Positions 57,122 through 64,000 of a DNA stretch of 64,000 bases are shown here, piece after piece. Made by a program: the position numbers and the translations under genes. Positions within the stretch are counted from its first letter, which is position 1, and each line of letters begins with the position of its first letter. The notes under the pieces were generated by a model. The model made no database searches and had not been told where the DNA came from. It was given only the letters and a program-made list of their open reading frames with translations. Origin of the DNA: Hyphomicrobiales bacterium (lineage in GTDB: Bacteria; Pseudomonadota; Alphaproteobacteria; Rhizobiales; Rhizobiaceae); the NCBI GenBank assembly GCA_900473045.1, contig UCKS01000007.1, positions 129,122 through 193,121 on the forward strand. The letters run 5' to 3'.

Positions 57122-58384
57122 TCAGCCGCGGGCCGGCAGCAGCATGCAATCATAGGAGTGCTGCTTCAGCCAGTCGCAGGCGGCGTCGGCCTCGTCGCGG
57201 CTGTCAAACCCGACGAACCGGGCACGATAGATGGTGCCGGCACCGTTCCCGACAGCCTCCGTATAGGGCGAGGCCGATTTCAGCGTATGGCCAGCAACCG
57301 ACCGCGCCTGCGCCAAAAGCGCACGTGCCGCCTCCTGCGTCGGTGCCGCCGAAATCTGGATCTGCCAAGCGCCCGCCGGCAAAACATCTGCGGTATTCTC
57401 AAGCTCGTCCATGACAGCCGGACGCTCGGCCGGGATTGTCGCGTGCGACGACGAGATCAGCGCGGCAACAGCATCGCCGCCTCGGCGTTTGGGCGCGGCA
57501 AAGGGCAACGGGACATCGGATGCGCCGAGGGCTGCGACTTCGACGGTGCCACGGCTCTTAGCCGCAGCCACCAGCGCGCTGTTGCCCGCGTTTGAGGCCT
57601 TGCGCAGATGGCGATCCAAAAGGGCTGCCATTTTGTTGTCGCGGCTTTTCGCGGTGCGGCCACCGAGCACGACGCCGACCACCCGCCGGTTGCCATCTCT
57701 GACGGCGCTGACCAGATTGAAGCCCGAGGCGTTGGTGTAGCCGGTCTTGATCCCGTCCATGCCATCATAGCGATACATCAGGTTGTTGTGACCGCGAACC
57801 TTGCGGCCGCGAAAAACGAAGCTCTGGGTGGCAAACAGTTTGTATTCCCGGGGGAAGTCGCGCATCAGCGCGATCGCCAGCGTCGACATGTCGCGCGCCG
57901 TCGTCACCTGCGCGCCGGCCGGCAGGCCGGAGGCGTTGATGAAGACGGTTCGGCTCATGCCCAGTTGACGCGCCTTCCGCGTCATCGCCTTGGCGAAATT
58001 GGCTTCCGTGCCACCGAGTTTTTCCGCCATGGCGGCAGCGGCGTCGTTGCCCGAGCGCACGATCATGCCGAGCACCGCCTCGCGCACCGTCAGCGTCATC
58101 CCTGCCTTCAGCCCCAACCGCATCGGCGGCTTGGCCGCAGCGCTCCTCGACACCTTGATCGGCGTATCCCACCTGATCTTGCCGCTGCGCAGCGCCTCGA
58201 AGGTGAGGTAGAGCGACATCATCTTGGTCAACGAGGCCGGATGATTGAGCGTGTCGGGATTTTCCGCCGACAGCACCTTGCCGGTACGGGCGTCGAGAAT
58301 GATCGCGGCACTGCCAGCCCAGGCCATCGCGGGTCCTAGGGCGAAGGCGAGCACCGCCAAAATCAGGCAACGGAAGGTCATCAT
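57122..58384 (-). CDS. D-alanyl-D-alanine carboxypeptidase with SPOR domain
   Basis: Peptidoglycan DD-carboxypeptidase (DacA-like), 420 aa. Signal peptide (to about 23, AMAWAGS). SxxK HPASLTKMMS, SxN VRSGNDAA and KTG GIKTGYTNASG are all intact. C-terminal SPOR-type domain (about 340-420, WQIQISAAPTQEAARALLAQA) would target it to division sites. ATG 58384 is preferred with GGGGA upstream; 58396 possible. Confidence 0.92.
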   Translation of the reverse strand: MMTFRCLILAVLAFALGPAMAWAGSAAIILDARTGKVLSAENPDTLNHPASLTKMMSLYLTFEALRSGKIRWDTPIKVSRSAAAKPPMRLGLKAGMTLTVREAVLGMIVRSGNDAAAAMAEKLGGTEANFAKAMTRKARQLGMSRTVFINASGLPAGAQVTTARDMSTLAIALMRDFPREYKLFATQSFVFRGRKVRGHNNLMYRYDGMDGIKTGYTNASGFNLVSAVRDGNRRVVGVVLGGRTAKSRDNKMAALLDRHLRKASNAGNSALVAAAKSRGTVEVAALGASDVPLPFAAPKRRGGDAVAALISSSHATIPAERPAVMDELENTADVLPAGAWQIQISAAPTQEAARALLAQARSVAGHTLKSASPYTEAVGNGAGTIYRARFVGFDSRDEADAACDWLKQHSYDCMLLPARG

Positions 58385-58610
58385 GTCGGTCCCCATTCGA
58401 TGGCCCCGGAAGAGGGCGCGAACTTGCGTCATTTTGCAACAGAGCCGTGTCTTTGCTGCAACTTTGCGGCGGATTGCGTTTATACGGCACGACTTTTGTC
58501 GCAGTGGTAAACGAAGATTTAACACGTCGGCAGGTCGGGGGCAGCAGCATGCGGGGCGACCGGCAATTTTTGTCCAATTGACGCCACCTTGCGCGACGTT
58601 CACTCCGCAC

Positions 58611-58635
58611 GGAACCAAAATCCCTTATCTGCGTT
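58611..58635 (+). promoter_or_regulatory. sigma-EcfG-type promoter for the 25-aa peptide operon
   Basis: GGAAC (58611-58615), exactly 16 bases, CGTT (58632-58635): a match to the rhizobial general-stress promoter. About 60 bases upstream of the 58696 start codon, the same spacing as for csbD. Confidence 0.8.
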
Positions 58636-58695
58636 TACCGGACACGCCGCATAACTGTTTGAAAATGCGGCCCGTTCATGCAAGGGAGTTACATC

Positions 58696-58773
58696 ATGGG
58701 ACGCGGAATTCTGCTCTGGCTGCTGGGGGTTCCGATCCCCATTATCATCCTTCTCGCCCTCTTCTTCCGATAG
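58696..58773 (+). CDS. 25-residue hydrophobic peptide
   Basis: MGRGILLWLLGVPIPIIILL, then ALFFR: one membrane span of a well-conserved tiny protein in Rhizobiales. AAGGGAG lies at the right distance before ATG 58696. It starts about 60 bases after an EcfG-type promoter and 8 bases before the next gene, so it belongs to a stress-induced operon. Function unknown. Confidence 0.8.
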   Translation: MGRGILLWLLGVPIPIIILLALFFR

Positions 58774-58781
58774 GTGGCGCG

Positions 58782-59675
58782 ATGACAATCCCGGTTTCAA
58801 CGGTACCAGCCGGTACCACCATCGAATCTTCGGATTCTGCCGTCAGCTGGGGTGCAATTATCGCCGGCGCCGTGGCTGCGTCGGCAATCACGGTTGTTCT
58901 GTCGCTGCTCGGCTCCGGCATTGGCCTGAGCATGGCCTCCCCCTTTTCATCGCAAGGCGCGTCCCTGACGACCTTTGCCATCACCACGGCGATCTGGCTG
59001 ATCATCGTGCAATGGGCCTCTGCCGGTTTTGGCGGCTATATCGCCGGCCGGCTGCGGACGAAATGGACCGGCGTCAACCGGGACGAAGTGTTCTTCCGCG
59101 ACACGGCACACGGCGTTCTCGCCTGGGCGCTCGCAACATTGATCGTTGCCGGTGCACTGGGTTCGGCCATATCAGCAACAGTCGGCGCCGGCGTGCAGGC
59201 AACGGCAACCGTGACAGCCGGTGCAACAGCGGCGGGTGCTGCGGCAGCGTCGTCAGATGCGGGCAGCAATGCGACATCGTATTTTGTCGATAGCCTGTTG
59301 CGGCCAACCACACCCTCGACGGCACCTGCCGGTACCGCTGCCGACGATACGGCAGGCCAGGTCTCGCGCATTCTTCTCACCAGCGCTGCAAATGGCGAAA
59401 TGTCAGCTGGTGACCGCACCTATCTCGACCAGCTCGTCGCCTCCAGGACCGGCCTGTCGGAAGCGGATGCCAAGGCCCGTGTCGATGGCGTTCTGAAAAG
59501 CGTCGATGATGCCAAGGTTGCGGCAACGCAAGCGGCCGAGACAGCACGCAAGACCAGCGCGTCTGTTGCTCTGTTCGGCGCCCTGTCGCTGCTGATCGGC
59601 GGTTTTGTCGCCGCTGTCGGCGCAGCCCTTGGCGGCCGCCAGCGTGATGAAGTCGACGGCGTACTGGCTCGTTAA
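58782..59675 (+). CDS. alanine-rich membrane protein, stress operon
   Basis: 297 aa. Two to three TM segments in the first 120 residues (IIAGAVAASAITVVLSLLGSGIGLSMA, ITTAIWLIIVQWASAGFGGYIAGRL, VLAWALATLIVAGAL), a long Ala/Thr-rich helical region, and a C-terminal TM (FGALSLLIGGFVAAVGAALGG). Conserved in Rhizobiales, unknown function. The frame stays open far upstream across the carboxypeptidase promoter; ATG 58782 is the credible start. Confidence 0.8.
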   Translation: MTIPVSTVPAGTTIESSDSAVSWGAIIAGAVAASAITVVLSLLGSGIGLSMASPFSSQGASLTTFAITTAIWLIIVQWASAGFGGYIAGRLRTKWTGVNRDEVFFRDTAHGVLAWALATLIVAGALGSAISATVGAGVQATATVTAGATAAGAAAASSDAGSNATSYFVDSLLRPTTPSTAPAGTAADDTAGQVSRILLTSAANGEMSAGDRTYLDQLVASRTGLSEADAKARVDGVLKSVDDAKVAATQAAETARKTSASVALFGALSLLIGGFVAAVGAALGGRQRDEVDGVLAR

Positions 59676-59697
59676 CAGCACGCATTTACGGGACTAG

Positions 59698-59730
59698 ACG
59701 AAGGCGGATCTGAAAACGGTCCGCCTTCGT
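59698..59730 (+). terminator. terminator of the stress operon
   Basis: 11-bp stem ACGAAGGCGGA / TCCGCCTTCGT, followed by TATTTTTC. Confidence 0.9.
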
Positions 59731-59830
59731 TATTTTTCAACCACCCTGCCAATCTCCCATTCAGCCGGTGTTAACGCCGCCGCAGCTAATGTCGTGCTGG
59801 ATATTGCGCCGGGGGATACTCTTGAAAAAC

Positions 59831-60862
59831 ATGCTGCGACAGGCGGTCAAACGCACGGCCATTGCCGGTGGCCTCAAGGTTGCGAGGTTGCTGCATTCCA
59901 GTGGATTAATGCGGCAGGCGCGTGGGCGCGGCGCGATCTTCACACTCCACCATGTCCGCCCGAAACAGCCTCGCGGCTTCGATCCGAACGCGCATCTGGA
60001 GATCACTCCGGAATTTCTGGATATCGCAATCACAACATTGAAACGCGATGGCTACCGGTTCATCGCGCTGGATGCCCTGCCCGCCCATCTTGCCTCGGAT
60101 GATCCCCAGCCGGTTGCCGTTTTCACGCTGGATGACGGTTATCGCAACAATCTCGATCACGCCGCCCCGGTTTTCGTGAGGCACGGCGTTCCCTTCACTG
60201 TCTTTGTCGCCGGCGGCTTCATCGACCGCACCCATACGCTGTGGTGGGAGACACTCGCCGACCTTCTCGAGAGGCAATCGAGCCTGACCTTCGACTTCGG
60301 TACTGGTGACGAAACCGTCGCGCTCGACGGCATGCAACAGAAACAGGCCGCCTTCGACCGGTTTGCGGCCTGGCTTCATTCCATCGACGAAGCCACCGCC
60401 ATCGACCGGCTGAACCGGGCAGCGCAAGCCTCCGGCATCGATGCCTTGGAAATTACCGCCGCTTTGACGCTGGACGAGGCCGGCCTCAAGACATTGGTCG
60501 ATAATCCACTCGCCAGCCTTGGGGCGCACACGATCAGCCATCGTTCGATGGCGCGCCTGAACGACGAAACGGCAGGCGCGGAAATGGACCGTTCGGCCCG
60601 CAGGGTGAAAGAGATCACCGGGGACCGTCCGACATCGCTTGCCTATCCCTATGGCTTTGCCACCGCCGTTTCGGCCCGCGATCACCGGCTGGCCGCCAAC
60701 CTTGGCTTCACCACCGCTGTGACGACCCAGCCGGGCACATTGTCCGATATCGTGAACACTGCCGCCCTGCCGCGCATCTCGCTGAACGGTCATTTTCAGA
60801 AGGCCAGCTATGTCAGCGCACTTGCGTCGGGTATCGCCTTCAAGCTGATGGGCGCACGCTAG
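59831..60862 (+). CDS. polysaccharide deacetylase (NodB-like)
   Basis: 343 aa carbohydrate esterase family 4. Metal/catalytic Asp in AVFTLDDGYRNNLDH (Asp-Asp), His pair in LGAHTISHRSM, and the third motif around LAYPYGFATAVS. Removes N- or O-acetyl groups from a polysaccharide; target unknown. No signal peptide. ATG 59831; an upstream TTG at 59822 has a better ribosome site. Confidence 0.88.
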   Translation: MLRQAVKRTAIAGGLKVARLLHSSGLMRQARGRGAIFTLHHVRPKQPRGFDPNAHLEITPEFLDIAITTLKRDGYRFIALDALPAHLASDDPQPVAVFTLDDGYRNNLDHAAPVFVRHGVPFTVFVAGGFIDRTHTLWWETLADLLERQSSLTFDFGTGDETVALDGMQQKQAAFDRFAAWLHSIDEATAIDRLNRAAQASGIDALEITAALTLDEAGLKTLVDNPLASLGAHTISHRSMARLNDETAGAEMDRSARRVKEITGDRPTSLAYPYGFATAVSARDHRLAANLGFTTAVTTQPGTLSDIVNTAALPRISLNGHFQKASYVSALASGIAFKLMGAR

Positions 60863-60873
60863 GCGCGCTCCGT

Positions 60874-61494
60874 TCAGGGATACATCCGCACCTTGTTCCA
60901 ATTGCCTTCCGCTTCATCGCGACGGAACTCGATCCGGTCGTGCAGGCGAAAAGCGCCGTCCTTCCAGAACTCGATCGAGGTTGGCCGGATGCGGAAACCC
61001 GACCAGTGATCGGGGCGCGGGATTTCGCCGATGGCATATTTCAGGGTATATTCGGCAACGGCCTTTTCCAGCGCAAACCGGCTTTCGAGCGGCCGCGACT
61101 GCTTTGACGCCCAGGCGCCGATGCGGCTGCCGCGTGCCCGCGTCTTGTAGTATTCGTCGGCCTCTTCGTTGCTGACAATCTCCACCGGCCCACGCACCCG
61201 GACCTGACGGCGCAAGGTTTTCCAGTGAAAACACATCGCCGCCTTCATGCTGCCGAGAATTTCCTGTCCCTTCTGGCTTTCGAAATTGGTGTAGAAGACG
61301 AAACCGCGCTGGTCGAAGTCCTTCAACAGCACCATGCGCACATCCGGCAGGCCATCGGCATCCACAGTCGCCAGTGCCAAGGCATTGGGATCGTTGATTT
61401 CTGCGGCCTGTGCCTCTTTCAGCCACGTGCCAAAAAGGGAAAAGGGCTCATTCTCTTGCGTGAAGTCACCAGTTGTTAACCCAGTCTCGCTCAT
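60874..61494 (-). CDS. pdxH: pyridoxamine 5'-phosphate oxidase
   Basis: FMN enzyme making pyridoxal 5'-phosphate. 206 aa from ATG 61494 ([11 protein letters not shown]). Motifs [45 protein letters not shown], and the C-terminal [10 protein letters not shown]...WNKVRMYP. Longer upstream frame is antisense to the surface lipoprotein. Confidence 0.97.
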   Translation of the reverse strand: MSETGLTTGDFTQENEPFSLFGTWLKEAQAAEINDPNALALATVDADGLPDVRMVLLKDFDQRGFVFYTNFESQKGQEILGSMKAAMCFHWKTLRRQVRVRGPVEIVSNEEADEYYKTRARGSRIGAWASKQSRPLESRFALEKAVAEYTLKYAIGEIPRPDHWSGFRIRPTSIEFWKDGAFRLHDRIEFRRDEAEGNWNKVRMYP

Positions 61495-61614
61495 ATTGCC
61501 ATCCAATGCCGTAAGGTGTGGCGCGGACGCAGTTTCCGCCCGCCGATCAATAAATGTCAGAGCTTTCACGTCGCGTCTTAGGACCTTGAAGCCGCTCTTT
61601 CCAGTCTGACAGGT

Positions 61615-62070
61615 ATGCCATTGCAAGACATAGCAAAGTGGATCGAGGACACAAAGGTTTTATCCCGATGGAGCGGGATTGCCGCAGTGTGTCTGGCCAC
61701 GACCAGCCTTTCCGGATGCCTCGGCGGTCTCGATCTTTCCGCAACACCCGATGTCGACAGGACGGTTTCGACAAGTTCCGTTCCCTCCGCCCGCAGTGAC
61801 GAAGACACTTCGGACGCTATGACTGTACGAAACGCCGTGTCCTCCGCCGATGTGACGCGGATTGCCGGAAACCCCATTCCCTGGGCCAACTCAAGCTCCG
61901 GCAGCGCCGGCGTGATCAGCAGCATCGCCGAGGAGCAGGTCAACGGCACCACCTGCCGCCGGTTCACCACCACCCGCCATTCCTATCAGGGTATCGCCAA
62001 GTTCGACGGCAATACCTGCCTGCTCGGCAATGGCCAATGGTATCTGACCAGCTTTGGCCCACGCAGCTGA
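61615..62070 (+). CDS. RT0821/Lpp0805-family surface lipoprotein
   Basis: 151 aa: a cytosolic N-extension, a hydrophobic stretch ending in lipobox SLSGC (about residue 35), a polar linker, and the RT0821-type C-terminus ([35 protein letters not shown]). Function unknown. Divergent from pdxH. Confidence 0.82.
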   Translation: MPLQDIAKWIEDTKVLSRWSGIAAVCLATTSLSGCLGGLDLSATPDVDRTVSTSSVPSARSDEDTSDAMTVRNAVSSADVTRIAGNPIPWANSSSGSAGVISSIAEEQVNGTTCRRFTTTRHSYQGIAKFDGNTCLLGNGQWYLTSFGPRS

Positions 62071-62292
62071 TCGCCGACTTCGCTACCGCGCATTAACCAC
62101 GCTGCAACAAAGACGCGGTGCGAAGCCATTTACACAACCGGCGCCGGCCGCAGCTAACCGGAATTTAAGCAGCAGCTTCTCATCATCACCGTCAAAGGGA
62201 GAAGGACCGCCAGGAAGCGGCTTCCCGATTGTTTCAACAGGCTGAAAGTACCGCTGGATGCGGCACATCAGTCTTCAAGGGCGGTGACAGGC

Positions 62293-63387
62293 ATGCGTGA
62301 TCCCTATTCAGTGCTCGGTGTCAGACGCAATGCCGGACCGGATGAGATCAAGGCCGCATGGCGGTCCGTGGCAAAAGCCGTGCACCCCGACCAGAACCAG
62401 GACGATCCGCTGGCCACACAGCGCTTCGCCGAGGCCGGCCGCGCCTACGAGGTGCTGAAAGACCCGAAACTGCGCAACCGCTACGACTATGCCCGCCGCG
62501 AGGCTGAACTGCGCCGTATGGAAGAGATGAAGCGCAAGGCACGCGGCACGGACGAAGAAACGATCGATCCGGAAACGGCCGAAGACATGATTTCGCGTAT
62601 TTTCGAGACCAAGGATCGGGCAAAGACTCAGAGCGGCCGCCAGCAAGAGAAGAAGCCAGCGGCGGCGGCGGCGGCAAAGACCGAACCTAAAGCGGATCCC
62701 CGGCCAGAACCAAAGGCCGAAACGGCAGCGGAGCCGGATGCTACCCCGGATGCGAAGCCCGATCAGGCCGACAAGATGCCGATCTTCGGCGGCTTTCCAC
62801 GGGCCGCAGCTCCAGCCGCAGACCTTGTCTCGGCCATCGTGCGGCGGATACGCGGAGCCGCCAGCAAACCCGCGCCCGAAAAAGTGCCTGACATTTTCTG
62901 CGACGTCACAGTTTCGGTCGAGGATATTTTCCGCCGCGAAAAGGCCACGGCAACGCTGCCCGACGGCCAGACATTGAAAGTTGCCCTGCCCGCCGGCACC
63001 ACCGATGGCAGCATCGTGCGCCTCAAGGAAATGGGCTACCGGTTAAACGGCATGCAACGCGGCGATGTCGTCGTTGCGGTGCGGGTCCTTCAGGACGGCC
63101 GCTTCCGCACCGATGGAACTGACCTGCGCACCACGCTACCCGTCAATATCCAGGACGCAATCCTTGGATGTGACATGACGGTGGAAACCCTGACCGGCAC
63201 GGTCAGCGTGACCATTCCCCCCTGGTCTGGGTCCGACCATGTAATCCGGCTGGAGGGGCATGGCCTGCCGACGGCAGACAGCAAACGTGGCGATCTTCTG
63301 GTGGAGCTGCGGCTGATGCTGTGGGAAAAGCCGGATGAAAAGGTCACCGACCTGATGCGCAGCCTTCGCAACGGCCTGTTTCTGTAA
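62293..63387 (+). CDS. J-domain protein with DnaJ C-terminal domain
   Basis: 364 aa co-chaperone. J domain (residues 1-70) with the HPD tripeptide in AVHPDQNQDD, a Lys/Pro/Ala/Glu-rich linker (about 105-165), and a CbpA/DnaJ-C-like substrate domain (DIFCDVTVSVEDIFRREKATATLPDG, then LRTTLPVNIQDAILG). No zinc finger, so CbpA-type rather than DnaJ. ATG 62293 chosen over GTG 62284. Confidence 0.9.
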   Translation: MRDPYSVLGVRRNAGPDEIKAAWRSVAKAVHPDQNQDDPLATQRFAEAGRAYEVLKDPKLRNRYDYARREAELRRMEEMKRKARGTDEETIDPETAEDMISRIFETKDRAKTQSGRQQEKKPAAAAAAKTEPKADPRPEPKAETAAEPDATPDAKPDQADKMPIFGGFPRAAAPAADLVSAIVRRIRGAASKPAPEKVPDIFCDVTVSVEDIFRREKATATLPDGQTLKVALPAGTTDGSIVRLKEMGYRLNGMQRGDVVVAVRVLQDGRFRTDGTDLRTTLPVNIQDAILGCDMTVETLTGTVSVTIPPWSGSDHVIRLEGHGLPTADSKRGDLLVELRLMLWEKPDEKVTDLMRSLRNGLFL

Positions 63388-63638
63388 AGGTTTTGCGACA
63401 AATCCCGTGTACGACTGCCGGTTCGCTGGCTGCTGACCCAATATTACGGGGACTAACAGTTCCTGATCTCACCCGCGCTTGAACCACCGGGACGGCTATG
63501 TCATAGCCAAAGCTCGAAAAATACCGAGCCGACGCGACCGCAAGGGGCGCGAAGGTTCCGGCAGGTTTAACATATGCGAGTTTCCAGTCGGCCCAGCCTG
63601 ACTGATGAAAGCATAGGCTTTATTGGGGGCATAACATC
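63388..63638. other. fabI upstream region
   Basis: About 250 bases without a gene between the J-domain gene and fabI. Confidence 0.5.
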
Positions 63639-64000
63639 ATGTCGCAAACATCGGGTCTGATGACGGGCAAACGCGGCCTCATCATGGGTGTCGCAAACAA
63701 TCGCTCGATCGCATGGGGTATTGCCAAGGCAATTCACGCGCAGGGCGGCGAACTGGCATTCACCTATCAGGGGGACGCGCTGAAGAAGCGTGTCCAACCG
63801 CTGGCCGACGAACTCGGCGCCGTCATGGCCGGCCATTGCGACGTCAGCGACGAATCCACCATCGACGCGGTCTTCGAACACCTGGAGAAAACCTGGGGCA
63901 AGATCGACTTTCTCGTGCATGCCATCGGCTTTTCCGACAAGGACGAACTGACCGGCCGCTACGTCGATACGTCGGCTGCCAACTTCGCCCTGACCATGAA
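63639..64000 (+). CDS. fabI: enoyl-[acyl-carrier-protein] reductase (NADH), C-terminus beyond window
   Basis: Reduces enoyl-ACP in the final step of fatty-acid elongation. The first about 120 codons are visible: GKRGLIMGVANNRSIAWGIA (NAD site), LAFTYQGDALKKRV, GHCDVSDESTIDAVF and KIDFLVHAIGFSDKDEL. No frame problems before the edge. Confidence 0.96.
   Translation, partial: MSQTSGLMTGKRGLIMGVANNRSIAWGIAKAIHAQGGELAFTYQGDALKKRVQPLADELGAVMAGHCDVSDESTIDAVFEHLEKTWGKIDFLVHAIGFSDKDELTGRYVDTSAANFALTM

Noticed and set aside
63567-63920. Minus-strand frame over the start of fabI
   Set aside because: Antisense to conserved fabI sequence, no domain.

Overview
The window is chromosomal DNA of a rhizobial alphaproteobacterium, most likely Rhizobiaceae (Rhizobium/Agrobacterium/Sinorhizobium group). 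The evidence is high GC, a CcrM-type GANTC methyltransferase of typical rhizobial length, pyruvate phosphate dikinase, a ctaCDBGE cytochrome oxidase cluster with SURF1, DUF983 and CoxF-like proteins, IalB and RT0821-type surface proteins, two sigma-EcfG-type stress promoters, and several families of rhizobial palindromic intergenic repeats. All names come from reading the protein sequences; no database search was run.

Layout. 1-5.5 kb: a truncated DUF1499 membrane protein, two small unknowns, a secreted alpha/beta hydrolase, and ppdK on the minus strand. 5.6-15.2 kb: a PAS-GGDEF cyclase, smc, a DUF559 protein, a DsbA-like lipoprotein, a DUF721/DciA-like protein, and the coupled trio mutY / HAD phosphatase / SnoaL-like. 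15.3-26.6 kb is accessory: an orphan RTX protein, ccrM, an MntA-HepT toxin-antitoxin pair, a NIPSNAP/ABM pair with a divergent ArsR regulator, an MFS exporter, an aldo/keto reductase with a divergent LysR, a HAD phosphatase, a frameshifted GIY-YIG nuclease inside perfect inverted repeats, and a lipoprotein. 26.9-33.3 kb: thrC, an M16 peptidase, a GNAT acetyltransferase and a large 7TM-PAS-GGDEF-EAL protein. 33.3-34.9 kb: a small AT-richer islet bracketed by a direct duplication of the 3' end of the neighbouring metallopeptidase gene. 34.7-43.3 kb: that metallopeptidase, a CsbD stress protein, YqgE, a DsbD-domain protein, a peroxiredoxin, a Zn/Mn ABC importer operon led by a 42-residue membrane protein and a Zur-like box, an ArsR/SRPBCC operon, a small secreted protein and a VOC protein. 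43.5-54 kb, all minus strand: rnhA, thrB, ispH, DUF1304, SURF1, DUF983, a toxin-antitoxin pair, then ctaE, ctaG, a CoxF-like protein, ctaB, ctaD and ctaC. 54-64 kb: ialB-like, mazEF, tldD, a DD-carboxypeptidase with SPOR domain, a stress-promoter-driven 25-residue peptide plus membrane protein, a polysaccharide deacetylase, pdxH, a surface lipoprotein, a J-domain protein and the start of fabI.

How the genes work together. The aa3-oxidase cluster contains three structural subunits (CtaC, CtaD, CtaE), heme O synthase (CtaB), the copper chaperone (CtaG) and SURF1, so it encodes most of what is needed to build the complex. thrB and thrC complete threonine synthesis from homoserine but lie 15 kb apart. 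The small accessory modules (three toxin-antitoxin pairs, the GIY-YIG unit, the islet) sit between housekeeping genes as separate insertions.

No prophage, CRISPR array, rRNA or tRNA gene was seen. The least explained items are the islet at 33.3-34.9 kb and the GIY-YIG unit at 25.6-26.0 kb.
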